In this document: in pieces, positions 1 through 12,174 of the stretch
Layout of the letters: each line of letters opens with the position of its first letter
Numbering within the stretch: the first letter of the stretch is position 1
Assembly: GCA_007258455.2 (NCBI GenBank)
Contig: VDFB02270651.1
Span: forward strand, 488,788,905-488,852,904
Source of the DNA: Sequoia sempervirens
Taxonomy: Eukaryota; Streptophyta; Pinopsida; Cupressales; Cupressaceae
Direction of reading: 5' to 3'
Length of the DNA stretch: 64,000 nucleotides
Program-made: the position numbers and the translations under genes
Notes under the pieces: model-generated
What the model was told of the DNA's origin: nothing
Seen by the model: only the letters and a program-made list of their open reading frames with translations
Databases searched by the model: none

Positions 1-1949
1 ATGAAAATATAATGAGGGATACATTGATCAAAACCACACATACACAATAATAGATACTAACATAGATGATGTGAGGTTGAAGATAAACCACTTTCAATTA
101 TTTTCAAAAAATTAATTTACATATTTAGATTTTACATGCTACATCCTCATGGGCTTGATTCATTACAACAAAAAAAATTGACTTTGAAAGAAAAACTATT
201 ATTGGAACAACCTTCTCCAACTCCCTCATTTCCCTTTTTATTTTACCTAATAACCACTCTATAATGTTCTAGAAAGTGAAAATTTCCCTTTTGTTTTCAT
301 GCCAAAAGTCTTGCCATTTGATTTTTGGCCTTGGAAGAAATTTTAATGAAATTAACTTTTTAGAGTGTCAACTTCGCGGGGCCATAACTTTTGATCCTGG
401 TGTCTGATTTGCTATTATTGCGTATCATTGGAAATCTCTTGATGATCTCTACAACACATGAACCCCATAAGCTAGTTTTCCAACTTTTCAACCTATTTTA
501 GGGCCTCTAAAGTCTTCATATCTTAATTTGAAGCTGCATTGGAGAAATTTCTTGGGATGAAAATTTTAATTTCTCCCAAACTATGTAGGGTATTGAGTTG
601 ATTCTTTTGTGACTACAAATGTTTTTCAGATCTACTCCTTTGGGTAAATTTTCAAGTCCATACGATTGCATTTAGGCCAACTTACTAAAAATAGTAACTG
701 TTTTAAGCTATTTTTGATGCTTGACTGTCTTACACCCCTTAAGTTCCATCATGGAACACAAAAAAACAAAATAAAATAAGGAATTGGTGATGCAAGATTT
801 CCCTATGCTGTTGGATGCTCCTACATCAAAATCACAGACTAAAGAGAGGGAAAAATGTTTTTTTGTTAGAGGATAGGGGTTTTCCTTTGTCAAACCCCAT
901 TTTGGTAATCAAACCTTGAAATGAAATCAAATGAAATGGAGGAATGATGAATGAAAAAATATGCAACGTTACAACTCATCAAACCCTTGAATAAGAGGAT
1001 GTAAACATGTATGAGATGGCTAGCAATGAATGCAGATCTTGAATCTTGATTGAATGATATGGATCTTGACTTAAATACTTGCTTGAATAATAAAACCGTA
1101 TATCACAAATGTTAGCACAAAAAACAACATGTGATGAATAATGACTTTAACATGATGCTTAATACTTGAATAATGCTCTAAAATGCTTGATAAACACTCT
1201 TGAATGCTATTGTAGACCCTTGTAATCACTTTTATTCTCTTGTGAACTCCAATTTTCTACAAGGAATGCTCTCATGAAAGTCTTAGGTGACAATGAGTGA
1301 AATAACCTTGTATTTTTACTTGTTTATGCCAAATTTCTTGAAATTACAACACTACAAGATGACATCAGATCTAAGAGAACAAAATATTTCAAAGAATTTG
1401 AATTTAAATTAGGTTTAAGCTAAGCGATACTCATACAGGAGTTGTGGATTATGAGTCCCATTAGGCTAAGCTTGGGACACATATTTCGAGAAATTCTTAG
1501 TTTAATGTGAAATCCAAATTGAGGCCTCGAAACTTAGGTGGGACCCATATGTCCAAGGTGGTGTGTGAGTCCCATATCACTAAATCTAGGCAATATAATC
1601 CAAAAACACATGAATTATGATTAGGTGTTGGTAAATGTTGGGATTAATCTCAGAAATATACATTAATGAAGGTTTGTGGATGAAAAATAAGGCCCATTAA
1701 AGCATAAATAAGCCCAATTCATTAATAAAAACCCTAGATTAGTGTGAAAGTATAAAGTTACACTTTAAAACATCCTAAACTAGGTCTATTTAGGTCCATT
1801 TAGGTCCATTTAGTTTACAATGGCCCAAGACCTAATGTGAATGTGTTAAACACATTACAACACTAAATCAAGGCAACATTAAGCTCAGTTTAATAGGGAG
1901 GGCCCAAACAAGTGTGAAAATGTAGAGGGATACATTTTTTTTCACTAAA
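1..1949 (-). repeat. Partial 3' LTR of element M
   Basis: Read on the minus strand from 1949 downward, this stretch follows the LTRs of array P. Shared landmarks include the block at 1195-1260 (matches 27245-27300, with words such as TTCACAAGAGAAT) and the block at 877-900 (GGTTTGACAAAGGAAAACCCC, matching about 27567). The 1949 edge abuts GGGCTAAA, the same purine-rich word that precedes the P LTRs at 21762 and 26452. The far end is not resolved: below about 700 I lose the similarity, so the first few hundred bases may be flank or another repeat. No gene is seen here. Confidence 0.5.
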
Positions 1950-3719
1950 TTTAGCCCTCACTTTAGTGAGAGGATGAACTTGCTTCATACTCACACTAAA
2001 GTAGAAAAACTCACATCAAGATGGGTCCAAGTGTACCAATGTTGATAAGATAGGATGACAATGATCAAGAGGGATGATCAAGCCCACAAGATCAAGATCC
2101 AATGGAAAACCAAGCACAAATGAACAAACATGAAAATAATGTAAGGAGAAACAAGGGATAAGCATACACTACCAAAGAGAAAGAGAAAAATAAAATAAAT
2201 AAAAAGGGGGTGGATCAAGTTTTGACCATTTTTTTCACACATTGTGGATAAGATCTAGGTTGTTTTGTCTAAAAATTTACACTCACTCTGAGGCAATGAA
2301 ACTTTAGGCTATCTATTAGGTGAGTATCAAAAAAGGGTGGATTACAAGTGGAACACAATGTACACTATGCAAACCAAATGTGAGCTCACAAGGGCTAGTG
2401 GAACCTCAATCCATCTAGTAGGTGAGCCCTCAGAGAAGTGAGACACATACACATGAGGCCGGTATGCACCCACACACACAAGCAAGTGGCTATGGGAAAG
2501 TCACACCTAAGTTTAGCTCCCATGCGGTAACCATACCAAAGATATACCTCCTAATAAATTTAATAAGGTACCACACAATAATGAACTACAAACAAAGCTT
2601 TGTATGCTTAAAACTCATGAACAAACAAGATGGCTCCATAGGAAAGAAAAGTGTGTTATGCAAGGTGGCCATATAACCAAAAATGTGAAAATAGTGTCAA
2701 GTATGTTCAAATTAATTTTTCCTAGTTCATGTAAGGTTTTAACTTAGGGAACATTGTGCCTAATGTCTCCAAGAGAGGACCAATCAAAGAATAAAATATT
2801 CACAACTTAGGGGATGGAGTGTGTCACATCAAGCCACTAAGAGGAATGCAATATGCCAAGAGAGATCACACTCTTGAGATACATCACACCTAATGTCACC
2901 ACAAAGTGAAAGAAACATCTCATGAAGTAAGAAGACTACACAATGAAATATGAGAAATTGTAAAACAATAATGCCAATGTATGCCCCTACTTTAAAGAAA
3001 TTGCTAAACACTGCACTGTGTGCAATTACTTTAAAGTAGAAAATGATAAATGCTACCAAGACATGAGAGTTTAAATGGTAATCCCTATTCCAATTAATAT
3101 GTTTCCAAATAAAGATACATCATGAAAAAGGAAGGGGTTTCCCCTAAAATAAAACTCCAAACACATGAGGGATTCATGGATTCGGGGTTAGTATGTTCTT
3201 GCTACAATGTTTTTAAGAGAGCTTAGAATTGTCATCATTCCCCAAATAATCATGGAACAATAATGAAAAAAAGAGAGAAAACAAAGAAAAGCATTTTGGG
3301 CCAACATGGAAGAGACCTAAATGTCTCAATGCCTTGCATCATCACCAAAAAGAAAAAAAAAAGAAAAAGAAAAGATAAATGAAAATATTTTCGGTCAACA
3401 TGGAAGAGACATGAATGTCTCAATACCTTGCATCATCCCAAAAATGAAAACACAAGACAAAGAAAAGATAAAATGTTTAAGAAATAGAGAAGAATGTAGA
3501 TACAAATATAGGACTTCCACAAAGATAGACAAACAAATCAAACATAATAGTAAGGGGGATCATATTATGCACATGAAATCACATAAAAGAAACATGAAAA
3601 CTAAAACTATGCAAAAAACTAGTAAGGTACATACGATTCAACCTATGAGTAGGCCATCTACATCCCAATAATGTTCATCATATATCTAGAATGCATAAAA
3701 CTAACCAAAGGGACAATAG
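1950..3719 (-). other. 3' untranslated interval of element M
   Basis: Non-coding stretch between the protease pseudogene and the 3' LTR of M. It matches, in reverse orientation, the intervals 20617-21761 and 25181-26451 of array P. Shared words include the ACTTGCATGTGTGTG block, the TTTAAAGTAATT...TTTAAAGT pair (here about 2985-3035) and the CTCACTAAAGTGAGGGCTAAA end next to the LTR. Two copies of a repeat built around TTGACCCAAAA and a 'catcatcccaaa' word lie at about 3295-3345 and 3385-3440. Short ORFs here look accidental. Confidence 0.5.
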
Positions 3720-5050
3720 CAAGTGTTTAACTAGGGTCATCACCAAGTTCAATACTCTTCTTAGGAGAATTATCATTTAAGCTCATAGAAGAGGAAAAAA
3801 ATGTATTCAATTCATTATGCACTTCTTCATCAATCTTGGAAACCACATCATCTTCATCCCAGTTAATCACAATGAGAGGTTGAATAATAATGTCTAAAGA
3901 ATTATTTAGATCCTATTGTGGTTGCAGTATAATATCTTGTTATTGCAAAGAAGGGGGGGACTCATTATGTATTGCTTTAGTTCATTTGGATGTTTAATTT
4001 TTGTTTTTGTGTCTTCGTTTAACCCTTGAGCAAGAGAATGACATCTAAATCTATGCTCTCTAGAATTTTGGTTTCTTTTATTTCAATTTTCAAGTTGTAT
4101 TTGTGTAGGATCGGTTCTATCAACCATAGGTTTCTTTTCTTCCCTAACGTGAGAAATGAAAGGAATCATGGGAGGTTTTTCAATCAATTTCTCTTTATCT
4201 TTGTATTTTTTTTTAATCTTGGGTGGCATGATGGGATTGTTTTCATTGTCTCTTGGTATTTTGTAGGAGATAGGAAAATGATTTGTCATAGTTTGTTCTT
4301 GGTCTTTTGGAATGTCTTTAGGTTCAATCATGGTTTCATCAAGGATGGTAGGCTCAATCATAGGCTGAGGAATATTTGTAAGGGATAGCTTTACTATGAA
4401 ATTCACCTTAAAATTTTGATAATATTTGAAAAAGAAGTCCTTATAGAGTTTAATAGGTTCCATAGGCTTAGGGAAAAAAAATCTAATGAAAACTTCCCAT
4501 GAGAAGACAAAGGATTAAAGCCCCTATGGTGCACTATAAATATTTCATCGTCAAAGGGAAAATTTAAGCATTTATGCACAACTAATAGGATGGATTCCAT
4601 GGAGCATAAGCATGGGTAACCAAACTTCACATGGAGAATGAGACATGTATTTTTTTGGGTCTAATTTTTAAAGGGAGGGTGATTGATCCCATCATAAGGA
4701 AAGAAAAACCATTATGCATCTTTATGCATGATTTCGGTTTATCATATATTTCTTGATAGAGTTTGTGCACAAGTAATAATTATTTGGTGATCACATTCTC
4801 TAACACATATGGGATAAATTAATATCCCATTAGTGGGCTTGCCATTGATTCATCCAGCTATGAAAAGAGGATCATCAGATTAATTTATAATAATATTTTT
4901 AGATGAGAAAGCAATGTCAAGAGGTTTCTTAGTTTGACCCTTATGAGGTTGAGTTTTGATCAATGCAACCAAACCATCAATAGGGTTTTATTCATTAGTA
5001 TCTTTAGGACCTTGTTTATCAGTATCCATGTTGTCATCATCTGTGTCAAC
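3720..5050 (-). pseudogene. Degenerate retropepsin and linker of element M
   Basis: Continues the M polyprotein downstream of gag. Readable pieces are KPTNGILI with a degraded active-site region near 4800-4860, then FGYPCLCSMESILLVVHKCL (about 4570-4630), which matches the LGRPWL...HKCLKFP block near the C-terminus of plant gypsy aspartic proteases. A basic, proline-rich linker follows (4083-4463, with KIKKKYKDKEKLIEKPP). The homologous module in array P lies at 23566-24836. The usual catalytic D-(S/T/G)-G triplet cannot be found; the equivalent position in P reads IDPTCGENVIT. Stops and frame changes break the reading. No RT follows before the 3' untranslated stretch, so M is probably non-autonomous. 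Family assignment is good; activity is very unlikely. Confidence 0.6.
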
Positions 5051-6885
5051 ATTCATCACATCATTCTTTGTGGTTTCACTAGCTTTGACAAATCAAATGT
5101 TATGATTTAACATAGGTTTGATTTGGTAAAGAAATGAAAATTTTGGTTAGGAGAGGCAATAGGCTTATTTCCTTGATCATTAAAACTTATAATTGAAAGA
5201 TGACTAGAATTAATGAGGTCTTGCACAAGATGTTTAATTTGTTTACAATTTAATATATCATGTCCATTTTTTCAATGATAATGGTAATAAGCATTTGATC
5301 TAAAATTTGGAGATAAAGGCTTAAATTAGGATTGTGAATTTTAACTAGAGGAAAGGTGATCATTTTATGTTCTAAGAGTTGTGTCATGGTGTTATGGAGG
5401 GTCTCAAGGGAGTGAATTTCCTAGAAGGATCCCCAAATGTGAAAGAAGTTTTCTTCTTTATAGCTACAACTTGGGCATCAGCATGTTGAGTTTCTTGTTG
5501 AGGGGGATTAAATAATTGAAGGAAGCCTTTATTCTATTTTCTAAAAGTTTGGTAGTTTTTTTGGTTCGTTGATTCAGATTTCCTAAGTTAGGTAGAGGTG
5601 GTTTTGTTTCAAGACTATAAACCGAATTTTGATATCGCAAAGGGTAGTACATAAGTGTATGACAGAGGGAAATTTCATCATGGTAAGCTTATCTTGTATC
5701 TTAGTTTGAAAATCCCCAATGACCATCTATTGAGGGTAAGGATAAAAAATATTTATGTTGATTTGGGAACAAAGAAATTGGTAGCATGAAATGAAATCAA
5801 TAAAATTTTCATCATATTTTTGCTTACATCTCATCAAATTGGCTAAGGCCATCTTAGGAGTCATATGCACTTGGAAATGGTTTATAAATTCCTTAACAAG
5901 TTCATTTAATGAATGAATTGAGTCATTCAGTAATGAGGAAATCCATTCTAAGGCAATATCTTTCAAGGATATAGGGAAAAGCTTATCCAAGAGCTTATCC
6001 TCAAGGAAAAAATCACTAGACATAAGGTGGTGTAAGCAGAAACATGGTTAGAAGGATCTCCTTTCCCCTCATATTTATAAAATATAGGAATATCTATACC
6101 TTGTGCCATTGGTGTTCTCAATATCTCCAAGGATAAGGGATTTATTTTGACATAGCATGTAGGATGGCTATTTTGATTTTGGTTTATGGTGGAAACTTGA
6201 TTTTGAAGGGATGAAATTTGGTTTGCACAAGTTGATTTATGATGGTGTCATTGGTTTTTCTTTGAGACAAAGGTGAATATGGTGGAGGTCTATGTGTGTT
6301 TGAAGGAGTAGTGAATGAAATGCTTATGGGAGGTAAAGTGGTAGGGGATATGACATGTGATGCCACAAAGGTACTAGGAATACTATTGGAAATACCCAAG
6401 GTAGGAATGAAATTACTAGTAGATTGCATAGTTGTAACTTGATGATTGGTATAGGTAGTAATAGAGGCCATGGTTTGTGGGAGGAGGAATTTGAATTCCT
6501 CCTTCACTTTGCACATTGTTCAAAGATAAAGCACAATAAGTGGTTGAGGTAAGATGTTTAAAAAAAATGTGAACTATGTTATGCACAAGGTTAACTCCAT
6601 CTTCACTTTCAATCATGCGATGTATGTTAGCTATGGTAGGGATAGTGTGGCTGAAATTTTTTTAGTACATATTTAATTTTGTAGGTTTCTATGTCTTCAT
6701 GAACTTGGATTATGTTTTCTTGCAAAATAATAGCAACCATTGTCTCAACACTTGTCACACTAGCTACTTGAAGGAAAAGAGTTGTTAAGGGTATGGTCCA
6801 TACCTAAATAACTAATGTCAATACTAGGATTGAAAGAGCTAGATAACCCAAGATCCACGATGATTGTGCTATCATGGGATGACAT
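5051..6885 (-). pseudogene. gag pseudogene of element M (Ty3/gypsy, Tat-like)
   Basis: Capsid-type gag polyprotein, broken. I place the start at the ATG at 6883-6885 because the following residues (SSHDSTIIVDLG) are matched in the P copy at 15022. The N-terminal third is rich in Ser, Thr and Pro (6184-6516). The retrotransposon gag core lies at 5727-6023, with LEDKLLDKLFPISLKDIALEW and INHFQVHMTPKMALANLMRC. The core corresponds to the P segment 15783-16064. A zinc-knuckle-like C-terminus should lie near 5200-5300, where the reading is poor. At least one frameshift separates the N-terminus from the core. The neighbours are the leader at 6886-9245 and the protease remnant at 3720-5050. Confidence 0.7.
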
Positions 6886-9245
6886 GAGTGCCAAACTTCA
6901 TCTCACTATAGTATTAGCAATAGGACACAAAGTTATAAAGCTCATGCAAGGGATAATAAATGAAATGCAAGATGCACAAGATAAATGCTATTCTCTAATT
7001 ATGATTCAAATGAAATTAAGCTAGAAGTGATTAAATGAATGAAACAAAAACTCTACAAAATGAAACAGCTAACAAACAACAGCAAATAGAAACACAAAAA
7101 CAAATAATTTAATGTTGGAAAATATAGTTTAAAATCTAAAATGGGACTAAATTGCCTAGAGGGATGTATGAGTCTAAATCAAGGTTTTCTAGGGGTTTGA
7201 ATGTTGAATAATAGTCACCACAAAATACCCAAAAATCAAACAAAACCTCTTGTATAAGGACTAAATCACCCAGAGGGGTGTATGAGCCCTAGATTAGGGT
7301 TTTTGTACTATTTTTAGCAAATTTTATGTGAATGTTATGTTTTATGCTTTGGATGATGTCTAAACTAAGTGAAAATGCATATTTTAAGTGAATTTCAATG
7401 ACGCAAGAGATAAAAATGCAACCTATATGTACTTTCACTAATGAAAAATTAAAAAACCATAGATTCCAATTAACTAATGAAAAACCTAATGCAAATTTAA
7501 TTCAAGCTAGACACTCCAAATCAAAATTAAGATGTTCAAAATGCAAGTTCACCAAAATGAAACAAAGAAAATAGGGTTCCACCTTTTGAGAGATGGAACT
7601 AGGGGGTGTGCTATTTCACTTAGTTTCACTCAAGGATACCTTACTGATGTAACTAAGGAGGAAACACAATAGGTTTGTACAAAGATTCACAACTTGGTTC
7701 TTGACTAACTTCCCAACTCCTTCTTAAAACCAGTTAAATGGAATAGGTCTCCAAGGATGCCAACCTATACTTTAGGTTTCATATCTCCACATGAACTTTT
7801 TTACGCATCTAACAAGATTAAGATCCACCCCGTAAATGCAACTTGACTACTTAGATCCTTTATCATTCAACCTTTTCTCTTGTTGATTGTCCTAGGCTAG
7901 TAGCCCTACAATAAGGTCTATTAGACTTTATACCTTGAACTAGATCATAAAAATGAGTTCCAAACATGTATTCAGATTCCCCTTAAGGTATTTAAACACA
8001 TAACAAGAGATAAGATAACTTTTTTTGTAACAACACCATTAGATAATGACTATCATTCAACAAATTGGCCTAATTTAGGCTCCCAATTCACCATTCTATC
8101 TTGCTCATGCAACAAATGAGACTCTCTTGACTCTCAATCCAATTTAAAGACATAAAAAATCCTCAATGGGACCCTCTACAAAAAAATTTATGGTCACTCA
8201 AAATAGAAGACAATAAACTTTTCAAATACTATCCTAAATTGGACTATCATAACTCTGCCAATACAAGGTAGTCAAATTAATAATGGACAATAGCTTGAAA
8301 AAAAACCAAACCAAAATTTGCAGAGGACTATCATACACCTTTTCAACCCTCTTAAAAAAATATTACTCAAAATAGACCACTTACCATAATCAAATCTCCT
8401 TATAATATCTCCTCTATACTTTGATTTACCAGTCTGTATTAAGAATTTTTTGACCTAGGGCATCATAGAATCATCCTGAATCTTCAATCACAAAATCTAC
8501 AATTTTGGAATCACTTAAACGATAAAAAAAACCTCCATTTCACTTATTTCTAGAGGGTTTCATTGGTGGAAACATGAGAAACATAATTTTTCTTACTCAC
8601 TGCATAGGTCCTAGAATAGGGTTTTACTCGCCAAAAAAAAAAAATAGATATCTCTCTAAAAAAAAAAGTTTTAGATGAAAAAAATGCAAAAAAAAATAGA
8701 TTCATAGGGATATCACACACAATGGATGAGGAGATTTTTAATTCATAAAATTGTGCTGTACAGTGGCCTGAAACCCAAAATTTGCAAAAAATTATAGAAT
8801 AATAGTGTTTATTCATTAAAATTATTCTACATACATTGTCCCCAATCTTCCTTTGAGAAAAATGAGGTTACCAAATGAATTTATAAATCCAAACCAACCT
8901 CTCAAACTGACTCCTTAAGTACTTTGACTGTTCACCTTCCTCTATTTGGCATATTTTGCAATATTGGTTCTGCCAACAATTTGGCAATTTTTGCAATTTT
9001 TACATTTGTTCCCAAAATGACCCAAATTAACTAACTTGGACCTATTACATGATTATTGTGGCCATTCAAGCCTTATTACATCATGATATTATCATTTCTA
9101 AATCAAAAAAATAAGATTACCTCATGGAGGTATATTCTTCCAAGGGTGCACCTGCACCACTTGGATATCTCAATCCAATGATAGAATGAGAGAGAGAGAG
9201 AGACCTGAACTAAGGTGTCTTAGGGTAAGATCAAGTACTAAAAGT
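6886..9245 (-). other. 5' leader of element M
   Basis: Non-coding stretch between the M primer binding site and gag. It carries two imperfect copies of the family's 'actcat...atgagtcc' hairpin word (about 7145-7175 and 7245-7275). Long A and T runs occur at 8630-8700. It resembles the leader of array P (13889-15021) at its gag end, but is about twice as long, so an insertion is possible. No gene is seen. Confidence 0.4.
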
Positions 9246-9255
9246 GGGTTCACCA
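9246..9255 (-). promoter_or_regulatory. Primer binding site of element M
   Basis: Minus strand reads TGGTGAACCC directly after the LTR end. The same core follows the P LTRs (13875, 23350, 28163) and the T LTR (51752-51769). The priming tRNA was not identified. Confidence 0.5.
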
Positions 9256-9261
9256 CAAAGC

Positions 9262-9684
9262 TAGGGCTTGGAAAGACTAGTAACATGAAAGATCTAATGA
9301 AAAAACCTAATGCTATGTAAAACTTAAATGAATGCCCTATAAATGAATGCAAAATAAAATAGTAAATTGAGAAATCAGAGAGGTGCATCCAAAAACTTCT
9401 AGAAGCTTGAAAGAATGTCTGAAATGCTAAAAAATTTGAATTTAATGCACATTGGGACTCATACGCCAAGCTAGGAAATTTAGTCCCAAATTAGGGTTAC
9501 TAGGAAGGAACAAAATATCTAGTAGTGACAAGTTTGGAACTCCTAAAATCTGGGAAAAGGCCTATACTAGGACTCATACACCAAAAATGTTCTATCAATC
9601 TTACTCAGATTTTTTGGAGGATCAAAGTCTAAATCTATTGTTCTACTCTGCTCTTCCTTCCAATCCTGATTTCCAAATCTAAAA
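9262..9684 (-). repeat. Inner part of the 5' LTR of element M
   Basis: Reverse complement resembles the end of the P LTRs, with the 'ggcgtatgagtccc' and 'gtgtatgagtcc' words (about 9450 and 9575), then a CCAAGC...CTAGCTTTG end followed by TGGTGAACCC. A short (GA)n run sits just outside, at 9187-9202. The outer part of this LTR was not located; it is interrupted or lost between here and 12174. Confidence 0.45.
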
Positions 9685-9907
9685 TGTTGAATTCTTCTCT
9701 GTAGGTGTCATCAAGGATAACTTTAAGAAACCCCCCCTTGGTGAAGGTATAAAATCCTGATGAATCTTGTATACTTCCTAATAAAAATATTAATTTTATT
9801 AGCAAATTTTATCATTTTTTGGGAAAAAAAAATCAATTAGTGAATCTTTTCTAATCGCTAGAAGTCTATGGAAAATCCTGGTGAATCACAAATTTTTTTA
9901 ATCCAAG

Positions 9908-10075
9908 AAAATATTTTCATTGGTGATTAAAACCTTTTTTCAAAGCAATAAAATATTTCCATTGGCAAATAAACGTATTTTCAAAACAAAAAAAATATTT
10001 TTGTTGGTGATTAAAACTTTGTTTCAAACCAAAAAAAAAATTCATTGGCCTATTAAGCCTATTTTGAAATTGTGT
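9908..10075. repeat. Four degenerate 42-base tandem repeats
   Basis: The word 'attggtgatt' or close variants recurs at about 9919, 9961, 10005 and 10043. Each copy is flanked by 'aaaatatttt' and 'aaaacctttttt'-like runs. Related 'ggtgaaatttaattggcg' sequence resumes at about 11340, beyond the probable solo LTR. Confidence 0.5.
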
Positions 10076-10139
10076 TTAGCATGAACATTTCCTAACCTAA
10101 AATAATGCAAAAAAAATGAAATTCAAAGGAAGAAAAAAA

Positions 10140-11303
10140 AAACAACACCTCAAGATTGGCCTAGTTAAACTTGAACAAAGAAGAGATGAAAACAAATAAG
10201 TTACCTTGCCCATGTCAACTGGTTGGTTGGCCCTATTGATTTGATCATTTTTGTGCTCCTTCAAATGGAAAATCACATGAATCTAGATGCAAAATTATGG
10301 TGAGATGATGGGGATTCTAATGATGCAAGTGGGTATGTGAGTGGATGCACAAAGTGGATGCAAAATAAGCTCAAAAGTTGCAACAATGGAGGATGTTTGT
10401 GAAAGCTTGAAAGTTGAATCCTTGAGTGCTTGAATGTGTGAATGAATGAAATGAGGGAAAAATCCTCTAATTTTAGGGGAAATACCTCTGAGAAAATAGA
10501 GGGTTGAGATTTAGCCAACATGGACAAGATCAAGGGCTATGGTGAGTTGAGGACTCACAAGTCCTCACATCTTTCCATGTGGCAATGAGGTATCGAAGGG
10601 GAAGGTGAGGTGGAGGTACCTTAAAGTACCCTGGGATTGGGACAAGATATTCTCATAAAGGAGGTCCTTGTCCCCATGTGGGAGATGTGACACACGAGGA
10701 ATTTAAAATTCATCAATAATACACATTGGGAAGAGGGGAACCTTGGAGGAATAAATGTGAATTTTTAATTCACATGGGGAAGAGGTTGCTTTCTCCAAAA
10801 GGAGAAAGCATTTAAGGAATGTTGATTTGTGGGTATATGATAAATTGCATAAGGATTAGGTTGACCTAATCATGTAATTAAGGTTGTGCAAATAGTTGAT
10901 TAGGTGGATAATGAAGGGTTAAGGCAAGTTGCAAGTTATGGAGGATGCGACATTAATCCTGATTAAGGATGTACACATCTAAATCAAAGATTAATTAAAT
11001 TAATCTAGATTAAGAAGAATTATGGAGGATGGGACAAGGAGAGAGAAAAGGATGAATGTAAAATTGATTTAAATTTAAAAAGGTAAAGTGATCAAATTAA
11101 ATAAATCAAACCATTTATTTAATTTAGAGAAGGGGCATACAGGTAAAATATTTAATTATTTAAATTAAATACCTTAGGAACCTTAGAAAAGGGGAAATAT
11201 TAATTAAATAAATCATTTAATTAATATCAATGGGGGATACAAAATAGACGAATAAAGTGGATGAATTTGACCATAAAGGAGTGGTCAAATTCAGATGTCT
11301 ACA
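10140..11303 (-). repeat. Probable solo LTR, left end unresolved
   Basis: The plus strand ends in CAGATGTCTACA at 11303, so the minus strand starts TGTAGACATCTG, very like the T LTR start TGTAGACACC. The stretch 10930-11240 is full of TTAATTAAATAA-type AT-rich inverted words, as in the T LTRs. The sequence on either side (9908-10075 and 11310-11420) shares a 'ggtga...ttaa' style, which suggests an insertion. The left end lies somewhere between 9685 and 10200. A start at 9685 would give flanking 5-mers taaaa and taaat. Confidence 0.4.
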
Positions 11304-12174
11304 TAAATGAATAAAAAAATTTGACGAATTAAACATAATCTCAAACTAATTAAAAAAATTTAGTGGTGAAATTTAATTGGCGAAAATATCAAATTTCAGG
11401 ATAATTTTTTTGCAAATTCAAATTCCTTCATAAAGTGTGTAGAATGGGGATAAGTGTCAACATATTTATTATTTCTAAAGCTAGATGTTAGTGCAAAATA
11501 ATATAACCCATGATCATTTGATGAATTTTCAATAGATGACTATAGTTGCATTCTAGAAGCAAATCTCTGAAGAACTAGACTTGTGAATTGAAACCTCCAA
11601 AATAACACTAGAACCGTTAGATTTATAGAAATCAATGGTTGAGATTTTATTACTTATTAAATCACTTAAATTCATGACAACCAAAATAATATTTTATCGT
11701 TCATTGGTTACTTGTAGTTCGAGGTCACTTAAGTTATGAGTTAAGCCTTTGGAGTCATCATGGTGACTAACCCCTTAACCTAGGAAAATGATGGGTTTGA
11801 GTAATGAACGGTCAAGATAGGGTGACACGAGTCAACCTTTACTGCTCCCCACCAACTCACAAGGGACCCACCTACATTTCCCATCCCTCAACGGGGATGT
11901 GGGGAAGTGCCACATGGAATGATCAGAACCATCGAAGGAACTATAGCAAGGTGCAAAATATTAAGAAAATATTAAGAAATGCTACTAAATGACCTTTTTA
12001 TGCACATACTTTCTTTTTTATAGTTAAATAGCTACTATATGGGGCAACACCTTGTATTAATAAAAAATAGTTTTTACATTCCTCGGATGGGATCAAATGC
12101 TTGACCAATTTACTAGGGACTCATCGCAGTAGTATTCACAATGAAGCCTTCATTTCCACAAAACATTACTATAG
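11304..12174. other. Unassigned interval left of array P
   Basis: AT-rich at first, then a more GC-rich block at 11800-11950. No coding pattern, LTR match or RNA gene was recognised. The last five bases (tatag) are the left flank of the P array and would be its target duplication if a second copy were found at the far end. Confidence 0.4.

Noticed and set aside
4026..4388. Plus-strand ORF of 120 codons
   Set aside because: Opposite-strand shadow of the M linker, which has a homologue in array P.
9184..9206. (GA)n run as a regulatory element
   Set aside because: Short simple repeat with no supporting context.
11800..11990. GC-richer block with a 62-codon ORF as a host exon
   Set aside because: No domain, no splice-site pattern and no second exon nearby.
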